From positions 114,039 to 178,038 of the forward strand of contig CALVBD010000003.1 in the NCBI GenBank assembly GCA_944325635.1: a stretch of DNA of 64,000 bases. The letters run 5' to 3'. This document shows, piece after piece, positions 35,278 through 44,031 of this stretch (its first letter is position 1; the number at the start of each line of letters is the position of its first letter). The notes below the pieces were generated by a model. It saw only the letters and a list, made by a program, of their open reading frames with translations, was not told where the DNA came from and made no database searches. Both the position numbers and the translations under genes were made by a program. This DNA is from Candidatus Gastranaerophilales bacterium (GTDB lineage: Bacteria; Cyanobacteriota; Vampirovibrionia; Gastranaerophilales; Gastranaerophilaceae).

Positions 35278-36736
35278 TACCTGTTTCCTTTGTTTTATTA
35301 AAATATTTATAGCCGGTAAAGATTAGCATACCGGTTAAAATTATACCGGTCGCTATTTTAAAAATTTTGGAAGATTTTTTTTTTATACCAAATATTAGTA
35401 TTTGAAAACTCTTAGACATTGCATTCTTAAAAGACTTATTTTTTTCTGCATGAATTTTGACTGCTTTTTTTATCCCTTCGTCAAGACAGGCAGAATTTGT
35501 TACGATAATTTTTTTTATATTGGAAAAGGTGTCAATAAGAGACTGTAATTTTGTATTTTTCTTTTGCATAACGACACAATATAGCGGTAAATTTTCTAAT
35601 TGTTCAAGGTATCCGTTTTGAGTTAATTCTTTGCGCAGACCGTTTATATACTTACTATTTTCACCGTTATAAATTCTTCGTAAGTCGTCTAGTCTTTCCT
35701 GCATATTTTTTCGATAAAAGTCTTTGTAAGAAGAATTTTCTTCACACTTACAAATAAAGGAGTCATCCAGATATTTTAACGGATTTAACATATCAAAATC
35801 ATTTGAACCGTCGCCTGCGGCAATTACTATATCATTATTTTTTATGGCGGACTTTAAAGCTTTTTTTGTATCATACAATTTATTCAAAGCCTCGTTTTCA
35901 ATTTCCGGTGTAATTGAGCATGATATCCGGTGGTGATTATGGTCATCTGCAGGTTCCCAATCCATATGATACCGAATATTACCAGCCTGCATATATCTTT
36001 TCAAATCGTTAACCAGATTATCATATATCCAGTTACGTTCAGGACAAAAACCATAATCAGGCGGGAATATAAGATTAAATTTCAGCCTGCCGTCATTTCT
36101 TGAGCCTAGTACATATTCTGCTATAGGTATTTTATGTTCTAATATCCGTCCGTCTTTTAAGGGAAGTCTTGTCCAATCATCAGGATTTAATTTTCCGCTA
36201 CTGAATAAAGATTTTTCGCCGTAATCAAATACAGAATTTTCAGAATCCGCTTCTACTAATCGAATTTTATACTTATCAGCCAGTCTTATCAATTCAGAAT
36301 GAATTTTATCCCCATCCCAGTTTGTCAGCTCTTTAATATTCATTTCTTTATCTTTTTGAGTGCAATTATAGTTAAAAGGGAACACTCCCTTTTCATAAAA
36401 ATCATTGTCGCTGCCTGTTTTAATAAATCTGTCGCTGCCGTCTTTTGTAATTACGGTTTCCGGAAAGGGCAGTCTGAAATCACGCATTTTTAATAACCAT
36501 GAGATTGATTCATATTCGCCTAAAGTTCTGCCTGTGGTTAGATTAAAATGAACATCGCCCATTGTATCTTGAAAAAACTTGTTCATTTTATTGCAATAAT
36601 CGTGCATAAAAGCGTTACCATCCGGGTTATGAAGAGAGGAATGCTTTGCAGGACAATATGTACTATCAAAGTCAGAGTAAAGATTAACTTTTCCAGCTGT
36701 AAAAACTATATTACTTTTTGTCTGTGATACACGCAC
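35252..36736 (-). CDS. HAD-superfamily phosphatase with C-terminal membrane helix
   Basis: About 494 residues. Motif I is LYSDFDSTYCP near residue 19 and motif IV AAGDGSNDFDML near 325, the pattern of Cof/sucrose-phosphate phosphatase-like HAD enzymes. A hydrophobic helix near the end (IATGIILTGMLIFTGYKYF) should anchor it in the membrane. GTG at 36736 is chosen because AAGG is well placed. The longer ATG frame to 36826 would run through the terminator at 36814-36840. It overlaps the kinase-like gene by 26 bases. A kinase and a phosphatase in one unit could act on the same substrate. Confidence 0.7.
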   Translation of the reverse strand: MRVSQTKSNIVFTAGKVNLYSDFDSTYCPAKHSSLHNPDGNAFMHDYCNKMNKFFQDTMGDVHFNLTTGRTLGEYESISWLLKMRDFRLPFPETVITKDGSDRFIKTGSDNDFYEKGVFPFNYNCTQKDKEMNIKELTNWDGDKIHSELIRLADKYKIRLVEADSENSVFDYGEKSLFSSGKLNPDDWTRLPLKDGRILEHKIPIAEYVLGSRNDGRLKFNLIFPPDYGFCPERNWIYDNLVNDLKRYMQAGNIRYHMDWEPADDHNHHRISCSITPEIENEALNKLYDTKKALKSAIKNNDIVIAAGDGSNDFDMLNPLKYLDDSFICKCEENSSYKDFYRKNMQERLDDLRRIYNGENSKYINGLRKELTQNGYLEQLENLPLYCVVMQKKNTKLQSLIDTFSNIKKIIVTNSACLDEGIKKAVKIHAEKNKSFKNAMSKSFQILIFGIKKKSSKIFKIATGIILTGMLIFTGYKYFNKTKETGNANNSNIN

Positions 36737-36813
36737 GCAAAAAAACCTTAAAGACCACTTATAGAATAAGTATACAAGCAAAAACAAAGTGATGTCAAGA
36801 TAAAATAAAAAGT

Positions 36814-36845
36814 AAGACCGTTTCAAAATAAAACGGTCTTTACTT
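36814..36845. terminator. Bidirectional terminator after fabF
   Basis: AAGACCGTTT-caaaata-AAACGGTCTT with T tracts on both strands, just past the fabF stop. Confidence 0.75.
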
Positions 36846-36876
36846 TACACGAGGAATACCATATTCAGGTAATTCA

Positions 36877-38127
36877 CTACACTTCTTTTAAAATAATAGT
36901 TGCATTCTGACCGCCAAATCCAAATGAATTTGAAAGTGCAGAATGAATGTTGGCTTTTCTTGCTTTATGCGGAACATAATCAAGATCAGCAACTTTTTCG
37001 TCCTGATTATCAAGGTTGATTGTAGGCGGAACAATGTTTTCATTAATTGCCTTAACACACGCAATCGCTTCAACCGCACCTGTTGCACCGAGAAGGTGTC
37101 CGTGCATGCTCTTGGTTGAACTTACAAGAAGGTGAGAATTCTTCTTCTTATCGCCGAATACACCTGCGATAGCGTGGGATTCAGCAATATCGCCAAGACC
37201 TGTACTTGTACCGTGAGCATTGATATAATCAATATCCTCAGGTTTCATACCAGCATCTTCCAATGCAAACATCATAGAATGACTTGCGCCTTTACCTTCA
37301 GGACAAGGTGCGACAACATCATAAGCATCAGCTGTCTGACCGTAGCCTGCAACTTCCGCATAAATATGAGCGCCGCGTTTTTTAGCATGTTCATACTCTT
37401 CAAGAACTAAAACGCCGGCACCTTCCGACATAACAAAACCGTCTCTATCTACATCCCAAGGACGGGAAGCTTTTTCAGGTTCATCATTGCGTTTTGAAAG
37501 CGTTCTTGCAGATGAAAATGCACCGATACCAACATCACAAATTGTAGCCTCACATCCGCCTGCAACCATTATATCAGCGTCGCCGTACTGAATTGAGCGG
37601 AACGCATCACCTACTGAATGAGTACCTGTTGCGCAGGCTGAAACAACAACTTTATTTATACCTTTGAAACCGTATTTCATGGAAATTCTACCTGATGCCA
37701 TATTCACAATCATCATAGGTATTGTAAACGGAGAACATTTATTTGGACCTTTTTCCAGAATACGAACATGGTTTTCTTCAAATGTTCTGAAACCACCTGC
37801 TGCAGAGCTTACCATAACCCCGATTTTATAAGGATCAACGTCATTCACTTCTTCCAACTTAGCATCTTTAATGGCTTCATCAGCCGCAATCATAGCGAAC
37901 TGAATGAATCTGTCCATTTTTTTAGCTTCTTTCGGATCCAGATATTCTTCAGGATTAAAATCTTTAACTTCTCCGGCTATTTTTACAACGTGTTTAGAAA
38001 CATCAATTATATCCGGAACACCTATACCACTCTTACCTTCAACAAGACTGTGCCAAAATTTGTCAACACCTATACCGAACGGTGTAACTGCACCCAATCC
38101 TGTGATTACTACTCTTCTTTTAGTCAT
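36877..38127 (-). CDS. fabF: 3-oxoacyl-ACP synthase II
   Basis: 416 residues, full length for a KAS II. The catalytic Cys is VVSACATGTHS near residue 168, the histidines are INAHGTSTG near 308 and KSMHGHLLGA near 345, and the closing GFGGQNA is present. It elongates acyl-ACP chains by condensing with malonyl-ACP. It ends the fatty-acid gene set and is followed by a terminator. A 211-base leader without a gene separates it from acpP. AAGG precedes the ATG. Confidence 0.97.
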   Translation of the reverse strand: MTKRRVVITGLGAVTPFGIGVDKFWHSLVEGKSGIGVPDIIDVSKHVVKIAGEVKDFNPEEYLDPKEAKKMDRFIQFAMIAADEAIKDAKLEEVNDVDPYKIGVMVSSAAGGFRTFEENHVRILEKGPNKCSPFTIPMMIVNMASGRISMKYGFKGINKVVVSACATGTHSVGDAFRSIQYGDADIMVAGGCEATICDVGIGAFSSARTLSKRNDEPEKASRPWDVDRDGFVMSEGAGVLVLEEYEHAKKRGAHIYAEVAGYGQTADAYDVVAPCPEGKGASHSMMFALEDAGMKPEDIDYINAHGTSTGLGDIAESHAIAGVFGDKKKNSHLLVSSTKSMHGHLLGATGAVEAIACVKAINENIVPPTINLDNQDEKVADLDYVPHKARKANIHSALSNSFGFGGQNATIILKEV

Positions 38128-38338
38128 CTCTTTACCTTTTTAAAATCTAATTTGGCTCACTGCCGCTAACATCCCGCTATCCGCTAAACTGCGGGTAATT
38201 ACCGGTTTGGATAAATTGCGAGGGAGAAAACTTGTATTAAATTTTTCACCCCCGCATATATCAATCAAAAAATGATTTACACACCGGTAATCTAGTGTCG
38301 TATTCTCCGGACCGCCTCAGCGGACTGTGGAGTCTCAA
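38128..38338 (-). promoter_or_regulatory. Structured leader between acpP and fabF
   Basis: No frame is evident in this gap. It contains an inverted repeat (ATTACCGGT near 38286 with ACCGGTAAT near 38200, in minus-strand order) and a small CCGCTGAGGCGG hairpin next to the acpP stop. CGACACTAGATTA in it also occurs in the leader at 55668-55780. A mRNA-level control element or a second promoter is possible. Confidence 0.35.
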
Positions 38339-38575
38339 TTAGTTTGAGTGTGAATCAATATAATCTACAGCGTCTTGAACTGTTTGAATTTTTTCAGCTT
38401 CTTCATCAGGAATTTCGCAGCCGAATTCTTCTTCGAATGCCATTACTAATTCTACTGTATCTAATGAATCAGCACCAAGATCAGCTGTGAAGCTTGCTTG
38501 TGGAGTTACTAAAGATTCATCAACGCTTAATTGATCAACTACAACTTTTTTAACTTTTTCTAATGTACTACTCAT
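38339..38575 (-). CDS. acpP: Acyl carrier protein
   Basis: 78 residues, the normal size. The phosphopantetheine site is [18 protein letters not shown] with Ser in the DSLD motif near residue 36. The protein is strongly acidic. It carries growing acyl chains for the fab enzymes and PlsX encoded around it. It lies 116 bases downstream of fabG. Confidence 0.97.
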   Translation of the reverse strand: MSSTLEKVKKVVVDQLSVDESLVTPQASFTADLGADSLDTVELVMAFEEEFGCEIPDEEAEKIQTVQDAVDYIDSHSN

Positions 38576-38691
38576 TCTTCTTTACCTCATTTAATTAATT
38601 GTATTACGAATATATTTTCTTTAATATTATATCTTCCACAAAAATTTTTTGCAAGGAATTTACACTTGCGCCATATTTTTGTTAAAAATCT

Positions 38692-39417
38692 TTATATTAT
38701 TAAACCGCCGTCAACTTCCAGAACCTGACCGGTTACATATTCAGCGTCAACTGCTAAGAATTTAACAGCTTTTGCAATATCTTCCGGTTCGCCGAGACGT
38801 TTAAGCGGAATAAAGTCTGTAAATTTAGACGTATCCAAATCTTTTGTCATATCGGTATTGATAAATCCCGGAGCGATTGCGTTTACTCTGATACCGCGTG
38901 AACCGAGTTCTTTTGCAAGAGTTTTGGTTAAACCTATAAGACCTGCTTTTGCGGCTGAATAATTTGCCTGACCTGCGTTTCCGGAAACCCCTACAACACT
39001 TGACATATTAACTATTGCACCGCTTCTCTGCTTCATCATAACTTTCACTACAGGCTGAGAAACATAGAATGCGCTTGAAAGGTTTGTATTAATAACAGCG
39101 TCCCAATTTTCGGCACTCATTCTCATAAATAATCCGTCTCTTGTAATGCCGGCGTTATTTACAAGAATATCAATCCTTCCGAATTTTGCAATAATTTCTT
39201 CAACGCCTTTTGCAGCTTCTTCCTTGTTTGATACATCAAACTTAAATGCAGCAGCGTCAACGCCTAATGCTTTCAATTCTTCAACTGTTTTATTTGCGGC
39301 TTCTTCATTTCCTGCAAAGTTTACCGCAATATCGTATCCTGCTTTTGCAAGTTCAATTGCGCAAGCTTTTCCTATTCCGCGGGACGCACCCGTTACTAAT
39401 GCTAATTTTTCAGACAT
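38692..39417 (-). CDS. fabG: 3-oxoacyl-ACP reductase
   Basis: 241 residues of the short-chain dehydrogenase family: NADPH loop TGASRGIGKACA near residue 8, NNAGITRDG near 86, and the catalytic Ser-Tyr-Lys in MSSVVGVSG and ANYSAAKAG near 150. The usual C-terminus (YVTGQVLEVDGG) is complete. It reduces 3-oxoacyl-ACP in each elongation round. It lies 15 bases after the 77-residue gene. Confidence 0.97.
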   Translation of the reverse strand: MSEKLALVTGASRGIGKACAIELAKAGYDIAVNFAGNEEAANKTVEELKALGVDAAAFKFDVSNKEEAAKGVEEIIAKFGRIDILVNNAGITRDGLFMRMSAENWDAVINTNLSSAFYVSQPVVKVMMKQRSGAIVNMSSVVGVSGNAGQANYSAAKAGLIGLTKTLAKELGSRGIRVNAIAPGFINTDMTKDLDTSKFTDFIPLKRLGEPEDIAKAVKFLAVDAEYVTGQVLEVDGGLII

Positions 39418-39432
39418 TTATTTTCTCCTTAA

Positions 39433-39666
39433 TTATTTGTCAGACTTAAACCAACTTTTAATTTTATTGATAAACTCTCCGGCTCTTTCGGAAAATGTTT
39501 TTCGGGTAATTTTTGCAAAATATTTGTCAACTTCGTTTTTGGTTATAACTCTGCCCTCACGCAAATATTCATTCCTCGGGGCAAGATCAGGACGTCTTTT
39601 GTAAAAATCCTTGCTGTTATAATAATTATTTGCAGATTTTCTTCCGAATAAGCCGAAAATTTTCAT
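39433..39666 (-). CDS. 77-residue hypothetical protein in the fab operon
   Basis: A basic protein (FGRKSANNYYNSKDFYKRRP, FINKIKSWFKSDK) with no family I know and no membrane segment. Its ATG directly follows the fabD stop (TAG ATG), so it is co-translated with fabD and fabG. The ending resembles an amphipathic helix that could touch a membrane. The function is unknown. Confidence 0.65.
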   Translation of the reverse strand: MKIFGLFGRKSANNYYNSKDFYKRRPDLAPRNEYLREGRVITKNEVDKYFAKITRKTFSERAGEFINKIKSWFKSDK

Positions 39667-40623
39667 CTACACTCCGCACATAAGTTCAGTTTTTAAACTT
39701 TCAACAGTCGCGTCAAGTGAAGCTTTGTCAAATATATTAAATACCTTAGCTTCAGGTGCAATCTTCTTATTCAACCCTGCAAGAACTTTTCCGGGGCCGA
39801 TTTCTATGAAGATTTCAACGCCGTCTGATACCATTTTCTGAATTGTTTGAGTCCAGTGTACAGATGAATAAATCTGTCTCGGCATTTTTACTCTGAAATC
39901 AGCCGAAGAAGTTGTAGCCTCTGCGTCAACATTTGTAATTACAGGAATTGATGCGTCATTTAGTTCCAGACCTGATACAAATGATTCAAATTCCTTGCCG
40001 GCAGGTTCCATAAATTTAGAATGGAACGCCCCTGATACTGCAAGCGGAACAACTCTTCTTGCGCCTTTTGCAAGCAATAATTCACCGGCTTTTGCAACAG
40101 CAGCTTCATCGCCTGTTATAACAACCTGTGCAGGAGAATTGTAGTTTGCAACATCAACGTAACCGACGCTTGAGGCTTCTTGTAATGATTCTTTCAAGGC
40201 TTCTTCTGTTGAGTTTAAAACTGCAGCCATAGCGCCGCCTTTAGTTGCACCCATTAAGTCCGCTCTTTTTTGAATAGCTTTTAAAGTCGTATCTAAAGAC
40301 ATTACGCCTGCTGCGTACATTGCGCAGTATTCACCGAGTGAGTGACCTGCAACGTAGGATGGTGTGATATCGCATTCAGATTTTAAAGCTTCCATTGCTG
40401 CAATTGACATTGTAACAATACAAGGCTGGGTATTCACTGTCTGCTTCAAAGAATCTTCCGGTCCGTCAAAACAAAGTGTTGTAATACTTTTACCTAAAAC
40501 GCTATCAGCAGTATCGAAAACTTTTTTTGCACTTTCAGAACTTTCATACAAATCTTTTCCCATTCCGACAGACTGAGACCCCTGTCCCGGAAATAAAAAC
40601 GCAACTTTTTTTGTCATATTCAT
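39667..40623 (-). CDS. fabD: Malonyl-CoA:ACP transacylase
   Basis: 318 residues with the FabD layout: FLFPGQGSQSVGMG near residue 10, nucleophile GHSLGEY near 94 and VSGAFHSKFM near 198. It loads malonyl groups onto AcpP for FabH and FabF. The HEPN/MNT pair lies immediately upstream (78 bases), between this gene and fabH. Confidence 0.96.
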   Translation of the reverse strand: MNMTKKVAFLFPGQGSQSVGMGKDLYESSESAKKVFDTADSVLGKSITTLCFDGPEDSLKQTVNTQPCIVTMSIAAMEALKSECDITPSYVAGHSLGEYCAMYAAGVMSLDTTLKAIQKRADLMGATKGGAMAAVLNSTEEALKESLQEASSVGYVDVANYNSPAQVVITGDEAAVAKAGELLLAKGARRVVPLAVSGAFHSKFMEPAGKEFESFVSGLELNDASIPVITNVDAEATTSSADFRVKMPRQIYSSVHWTQTIQKMVSDGVEIFIEIGPGKVLAGLNKKIAPEAKVFNIFDKASLDATVESLKTELMCGV

Positions 40624-40701
40624 ATCCCTCTCTTAATTTCCTATGGGTAAATTATACTATAAAAACGGCAAATGTAAATGTTTAAATTATAAGCATATTC
40701 T

Positions 40702-41010
40702 TTAATTAATTTTCTTCAAATCTTTTTCTATTATATGCAGAAAATTTTCATTCAAGCTCTGCAGGTCAACAATGTCCACCTCATAAGGAAAAGTAGAATC
40801 TTCAAAAACTGATTTAATTTTTGCAAGCACTGAAATATCCAGCGGTTTTTCTCCCAAATCTACAGCAATATCAACGTCTGAATATTTTTTATAAGTTCCT
40901 TTAGCTCTTGAACCAAAAATGTAAAAGGCTGCCCCCGCTTCCGGAATGTTTTTTTTTAAAACATCAATAATAAATTTTAAATGGCGTTCTTCTAATCCGA
41001 ATTCAGACAT
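40702..41010 (-). CDS. MNT-domain nucleotidyltransferase antitoxin
   Basis: 102 residues of the minimal nucleotidyltransferase fold: YIFGSRAKGTYKKYSDVDIAVD near residue 27 holds the GS motif and both metal aspartates. In HEPN/MNT pairs this enzyme attaches AMP to a tyrosine of the HEPN toxin and silences it. Its ATG overlaps the HEPN stop as TAATG. It sits inside the fatty-acid operon, in the same orientation. Confidence 0.88.
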   Translation of the reverse strand: MSEFGLEERHLKFIIDVLKKNIPEAGAAFYIFGSRAKGTYKKYSDVDIAVDLGEKPLDISVLAKIKSVFEDSTFPYEVDIVDLQSLNENFLHIIEKDLKKIN

Positions 41011-41417
41011 TACGACTGACTCTCTTTCAATCTTGCAAGCAAAAATTCAACTTCTTTGGCAAAATTTTCAATAACCTCGACGACTTCAAGTGCAGTTTCT
41101 TCATTATAAGTATGTGATGTAGCATTGCGTTTTTGTCTAAATACATCCCATATTTCAAGATTGGACTCTAAAAGCCCCATACGGTTTGCAACTCTAATCA
41201 TTTCGTTAAATGACATGCCGTCAATATTTTCAGCACTGAAAGCGCTTGCGGAAAAATATCTTTTTATCATCTTTAAAGATAATGAATACGTGTATTCAAA
41301 TCTATGCATCATAGAATCTCTTACAATCAGATTGTTCTTATCAGAGTTATAAATACCTATAACCTCAATTAATCTTTTGTAAGCATTTTCCAATGCTGTA
41401 AAATCTATTTTTTCCAT
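41010..41417 (-). CDS. HEPN-domain toxin partner
   Basis: 135 residues, helical, of the nucleotidyltransferase substrate-binding (HI0074) type. The RNATSHTYNEETA segment near residue 98 holds the RX4HXY motif (R, H and the tyrosine that is AMPylated). Active HEPN toxins cut RNA, often tRNA. It lies 10 bases after fabH and overlaps the MNT gene by one base. The pair is an insertion in the usual fabH-fabD order. Confidence 0.88.
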   Translation of the reverse strand: MEKIDFTALENAYKRLIEVIGIYNSDKNNLIVRDSMMHRFEYTYSLSLKMIKRYFSASAFSAENIDGMSFNEMIRVANRMGLLESNLEIWDVFRQKRNATSHTYNEETALEVVEVIENFAKEVEFLLARLKESQS

Positions 41418-41426
41418 ATTGAACTT

Positions 41427-42437
41427 TTAACAAATACCTTCACGGAGTCTGACAATAGCGCCACCCCAGGTCATACCGGCACCAAATCCGCATAAAACTG
41501 CTGTTGTTCCGAGTTTAACTTTGCCTTTTTCAACGCTTTCTGCAAGCGCAATCGGAATTGATGCTGCTGATGTGTTGCCGTAGTATTTGATATTCGTTAC
41601 AACTTTTTCGTCACTGTAGCCGAGTCTTTCTTGAACCGCCTGTATAATTCTTATATTTGCCTGATGCGGAATTAAATAATCTATGTCCTCAGCTTTCAAG
41701 CCGGCATTTGTAATAAGGTTTTCCACATAGTGAGGAAGAATTTTCGCAACAAACGTATAAACTCCGCGGCCGTTCATTCTGATACCTTTAGGTTTTTCTT
41801 CATACTGCTCAACCAGCGGACAGTTTTTACCGTCAAATGAAAGTTCAATCAGGTTTCCGTAATTGCCGTCGGCTTTAATATCAATTGCAATGACGTCATC
41901 TATTCCGTCCTCGGAAGCAGTAACTACCATTGCACCTGCGCCGTCACCAAAAAGAATAGATGTGCTTCTGTCAGTCCAGTCAACAAGTCGTGAATTGTTA
42001 TCAGTAGCAACAATCAGAATTTTTTTGTACATTCCCGAACCGATGTAAGCTTTTGCAATGCTTAAACCGTAGATAAGTCCCGAGCATGCAGCAGTTATAT
42101 CAAAAGCAGGAATTTGCTCTTTTATTCCGAGTCTCTGGTGAATATGGCATGCTATAGCAGGATATAAATCAGGAGGTGCTGATGATGCGGCAATTATTAA
42201 TTCAATCTCATCAGGCTCCATATTTGCACGTTCTAAAGCTTTTTGTGCAGCCTCAAATCCTAAATCAATAGCATTTTGTTCTCCTGAAACTACACGTCTT
42301 TCCTTAATTCCGGTTCTTGTATAAATCCATTCATCAGATGTCTCATATAATTTTGTCAGATCATCATTTGTGATAACCGTTTCGGGTAAACTGTATCCGA
42401 CACCTGCAATTCTTAACGGAATAATATTATTTGTCAT
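41427..42437 (-). CDS. fabH: 3-oxoacyl-ACP synthase III
   Basis: 336 residues, complete: TRTGIKERR near residue 40, catalytic Cys in FDITAACSGLIYG near 119, IPHQANIRII near 258 (His) and YGNTSAASIPIAL near 287 (Asn). It starts fatty-acid chains from acetyl-CoA or another primer and malonyl-ACP. It lies five bases after plsX. Confidence 0.97.
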   Translation of the reverse strand: MTNNIIPLRIAGVGYSLPETVITNDDLTKLYETSDEWIYTRTGIKERRVVSGEQNAIDLGFEAAQKALERANMEPDEIELIIAASSAPPDLYPAIACHIHQRLGIKEQIPAFDITAACSGLIYGLSIAKAYIGSGMYKKILIVATDNNSRLVDWTDRSTSILFGDGAGAMVVTASEDGIDDVIAIDIKADGNYGNLIELSFDGKNCPLVEQYEEKPKGIRMNGRGVYTFVAKILPHYVENLITNAGLKAEDIDYLIPHQANIRIIQAVQERLGYSDEKVVTNIKYYGNTSAASIPIALAESVEKGKVKLGTTAVLCGFGAGMTWGGAIVRLREGIC

Positions 42438-42442
42438 TTATT

Positions 42443-43498
42443 TTAGTCCTCATTAAATCTGGAAATCTTTTCGTTAACACCGGTTTCGACAGCTTCTTTT
42501 GCTACACGAACGGCATTTTTGATTGCGTAAGCCTTGCTTCTTCCGTGAGAAATTACCGTAATACCTTTCACACCAAGTAATAAAGCACCGCCGAATTCTT
42601 CATAGTTAATTTTTTTACCGATACGTTTCATGAAAGGTTTTGCAAGAAGTCCGACAATTTTCCCTAACAAATCTGCTTTAAATTCAGCTTTTATCATACG
42701 GAAAAGCATTGAAGATGTACCTTCGGTAATTTTCAGGGCAACGTTGCCGACAAAACCGTCACACACAACAACATCACATACACTTAAGAAAATTTCTTTA
42801 CCCTCAATGTTACCTACAAAGTTAATTTTATCTTGATGTTCTTCAAGAAGTTTATAAGTATTCTGGGCAAGTTCGTTACCTTTGCCGGCTTCTTCTCCTA
42901 TATTCAAAACGCCGACACGCGGATTTTCAATACCGAGAACGTTTCTGGAGAAAGTAACACCCATTATCGCAAACTGGTGAAGCATTTCAGGGGTACAATT
43001 GCTATTAGCACCGCCGTCGATTAAAACGATAGGTTTTTTCATAGTCGGAAGTGTAACAGCAATAGCAGGTCTTTCAATTCCCGGCAAACGCCCGAGTCCG
43101 AAAAGGCTTGATGCCATAGCAGCACCGGTAGAACCTGCCGCAACAACTGCGTCCGAACTTCCGTTTGCAACCGCATCAACAGCAAGAACTATTGATGACT
43201 TTTTCTTTTTACGAATAGCCTGACCGGGAGCCTCACCCATTTCAATAACTTCCGAGGCATGGGTAACCTTAATATCGAGTTTACTTAAATCAATTTTAAT
43301 ACGTCTTTTTTTACCGCCGGTGCCGCAATCGGAATAAATACCTTCCTGAGCAATTCTGTCGAGTTCCTGTTCAATTCTGTCTTGTTTTCCGACCAGTTCG
43401 ATTGCTACACCGTAATCCTGTGCACCCCAAACAGCACCCGCTACGATTTCGTGCGGAGCATGGTCACCACCCATTGCGTCTATTGCTATTCTTGTCAT
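42443..43498 (-). CDS. plsX: Phosphate acyltransferase PlsX
   Basis: 351 residues with the family start RIAIDAMGGDHAP and later GSTGAAMASSLFGLGRLPGIERP. It converts acyl-ACP to acyl phosphate, the donor for PlsY in phospholipid synthesis. The order rpmF-plsX-fabH is widely conserved, which supports this as the original operon. An inserted KKKRRIKIDLSKLDI segment near residue 65 is slightly longer than usual. Confidence 0.96.
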   Translation of the reverse strand: MTRIAIDAMGGDHAPHEIVAGAVWGAQDYGVAIELVGKQDRIEQELDRIAQEGIYSDCGTGGKKRRIKIDLSKLDIKVTHASEVIEMGEAPGQAIRKKKKSSIVLAVDAVANGSSDAVVAAGSTGAAMASSLFGLGRLPGIERPAIAVTLPTMKKPIVLIDGGANSNCTPEMLHQFAIMGVTFSRNVLGIENPRVGVLNIGEEAGKGNELAQNTYKLLEEHQDKINFVGNIEGKEIFLSVCDVVVCDGFVGNVALKITEGTSSMLFRMIKAEFKADLLGKIVGLLAKPFMKRIGKKINYEEFGGALLLGVKGITVISHGRSKAYAIKNAVRVAKEAVETGVNEKISRFNED

Positions 43499-43534
43499 CT
43501 TTCCCTCTCAAATCTAGTTTAACGGTTGAATAGG

Positions 43535-43566
43535 TGAACGGCTGAAAGACTGCCCTCAGCCGTTCA
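43535..43566. repeat. Inverted repeat between rpmF and plsX
   Basis: TGAACGGCTGA-N10-TCAGCCGTTCA, an exact 11-bp stem. There is no T tract, so it is more likely a processing or stability hairpin than a terminator. Confidence 0.55.
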
Positions 43567-43577
43567 TTAGAATTTTA

Positions 43578-43958
43578 CTATTTTTCTTCAGTTTCTGAAG
43601 TTTCTTCTGCCGCAGCTTCTTCTTTTACTTCAACTGCTTCTGATTTAACTTCTTCAACTTTTGTTTCTTCAGCCGGAGCGCTTGTTTCAGAAACTTTTTC
43701 TTCAACTTTAGCTTCTTCTTTTACTTCAGCTTTTTTAGAAGATTTTTTAGCAGGTTTAGCTTCTGCAACTGCTTCTTCTTTTCTGTCTTTTAAGCTTACC
43801 GGTTGTCCTTTGTATGTTCCGCATGCTGTACATACAGTATGAGTCAACACTGCTGCACCGCAGTTAGGGCATTTGGTTAATTCAGGTTTTGTTGCCTTCC
43901 AATTGCTTCTTCTGTGTCCTTGTGCGGAATGTCCTGTTCTTTTCTTTGGTACTGCCAT
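43578..43958 (-). CDS. rpmF: Ribosomal protein L32 with long acidic/basic tail
   Basis: 126 residues. The first 57 are a normal L32: MAVPKKRTGHSAQGHRRS and the zinc site CPNCGAAVLTHTVCTACG. The rest is a low-complexity Lys/Glu/Ala/Val tail that more than doubles the usual 55-60 residues. The protein binds 23S rRNA in the large subunit; the tail should be disordered and exposed. It is upstream of plsX as in many bacteria. No frameshift creates the tail: it is one continuous frame. Confidence 0.93.
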   Translation of the reverse strand: MAVPKKRTGHSAQGHRRSNWKATKPELTKCPNCGAAVLTHTVCTACGTYKGQPVSLKDRKEEAVAEAKPAKKSSKKAEVKEEAKVEEKVSETSAPAEETKVEEVKSEAVEVKEEAAAEETSETEEK

Positions 43959-44031
43959 TTTTCTTTTTCCTTTTTATTTTTCTACTACTTATATTTCTTT
44001 TATTACCTTTTTTGAAAGGTTTTTTGGAAGG

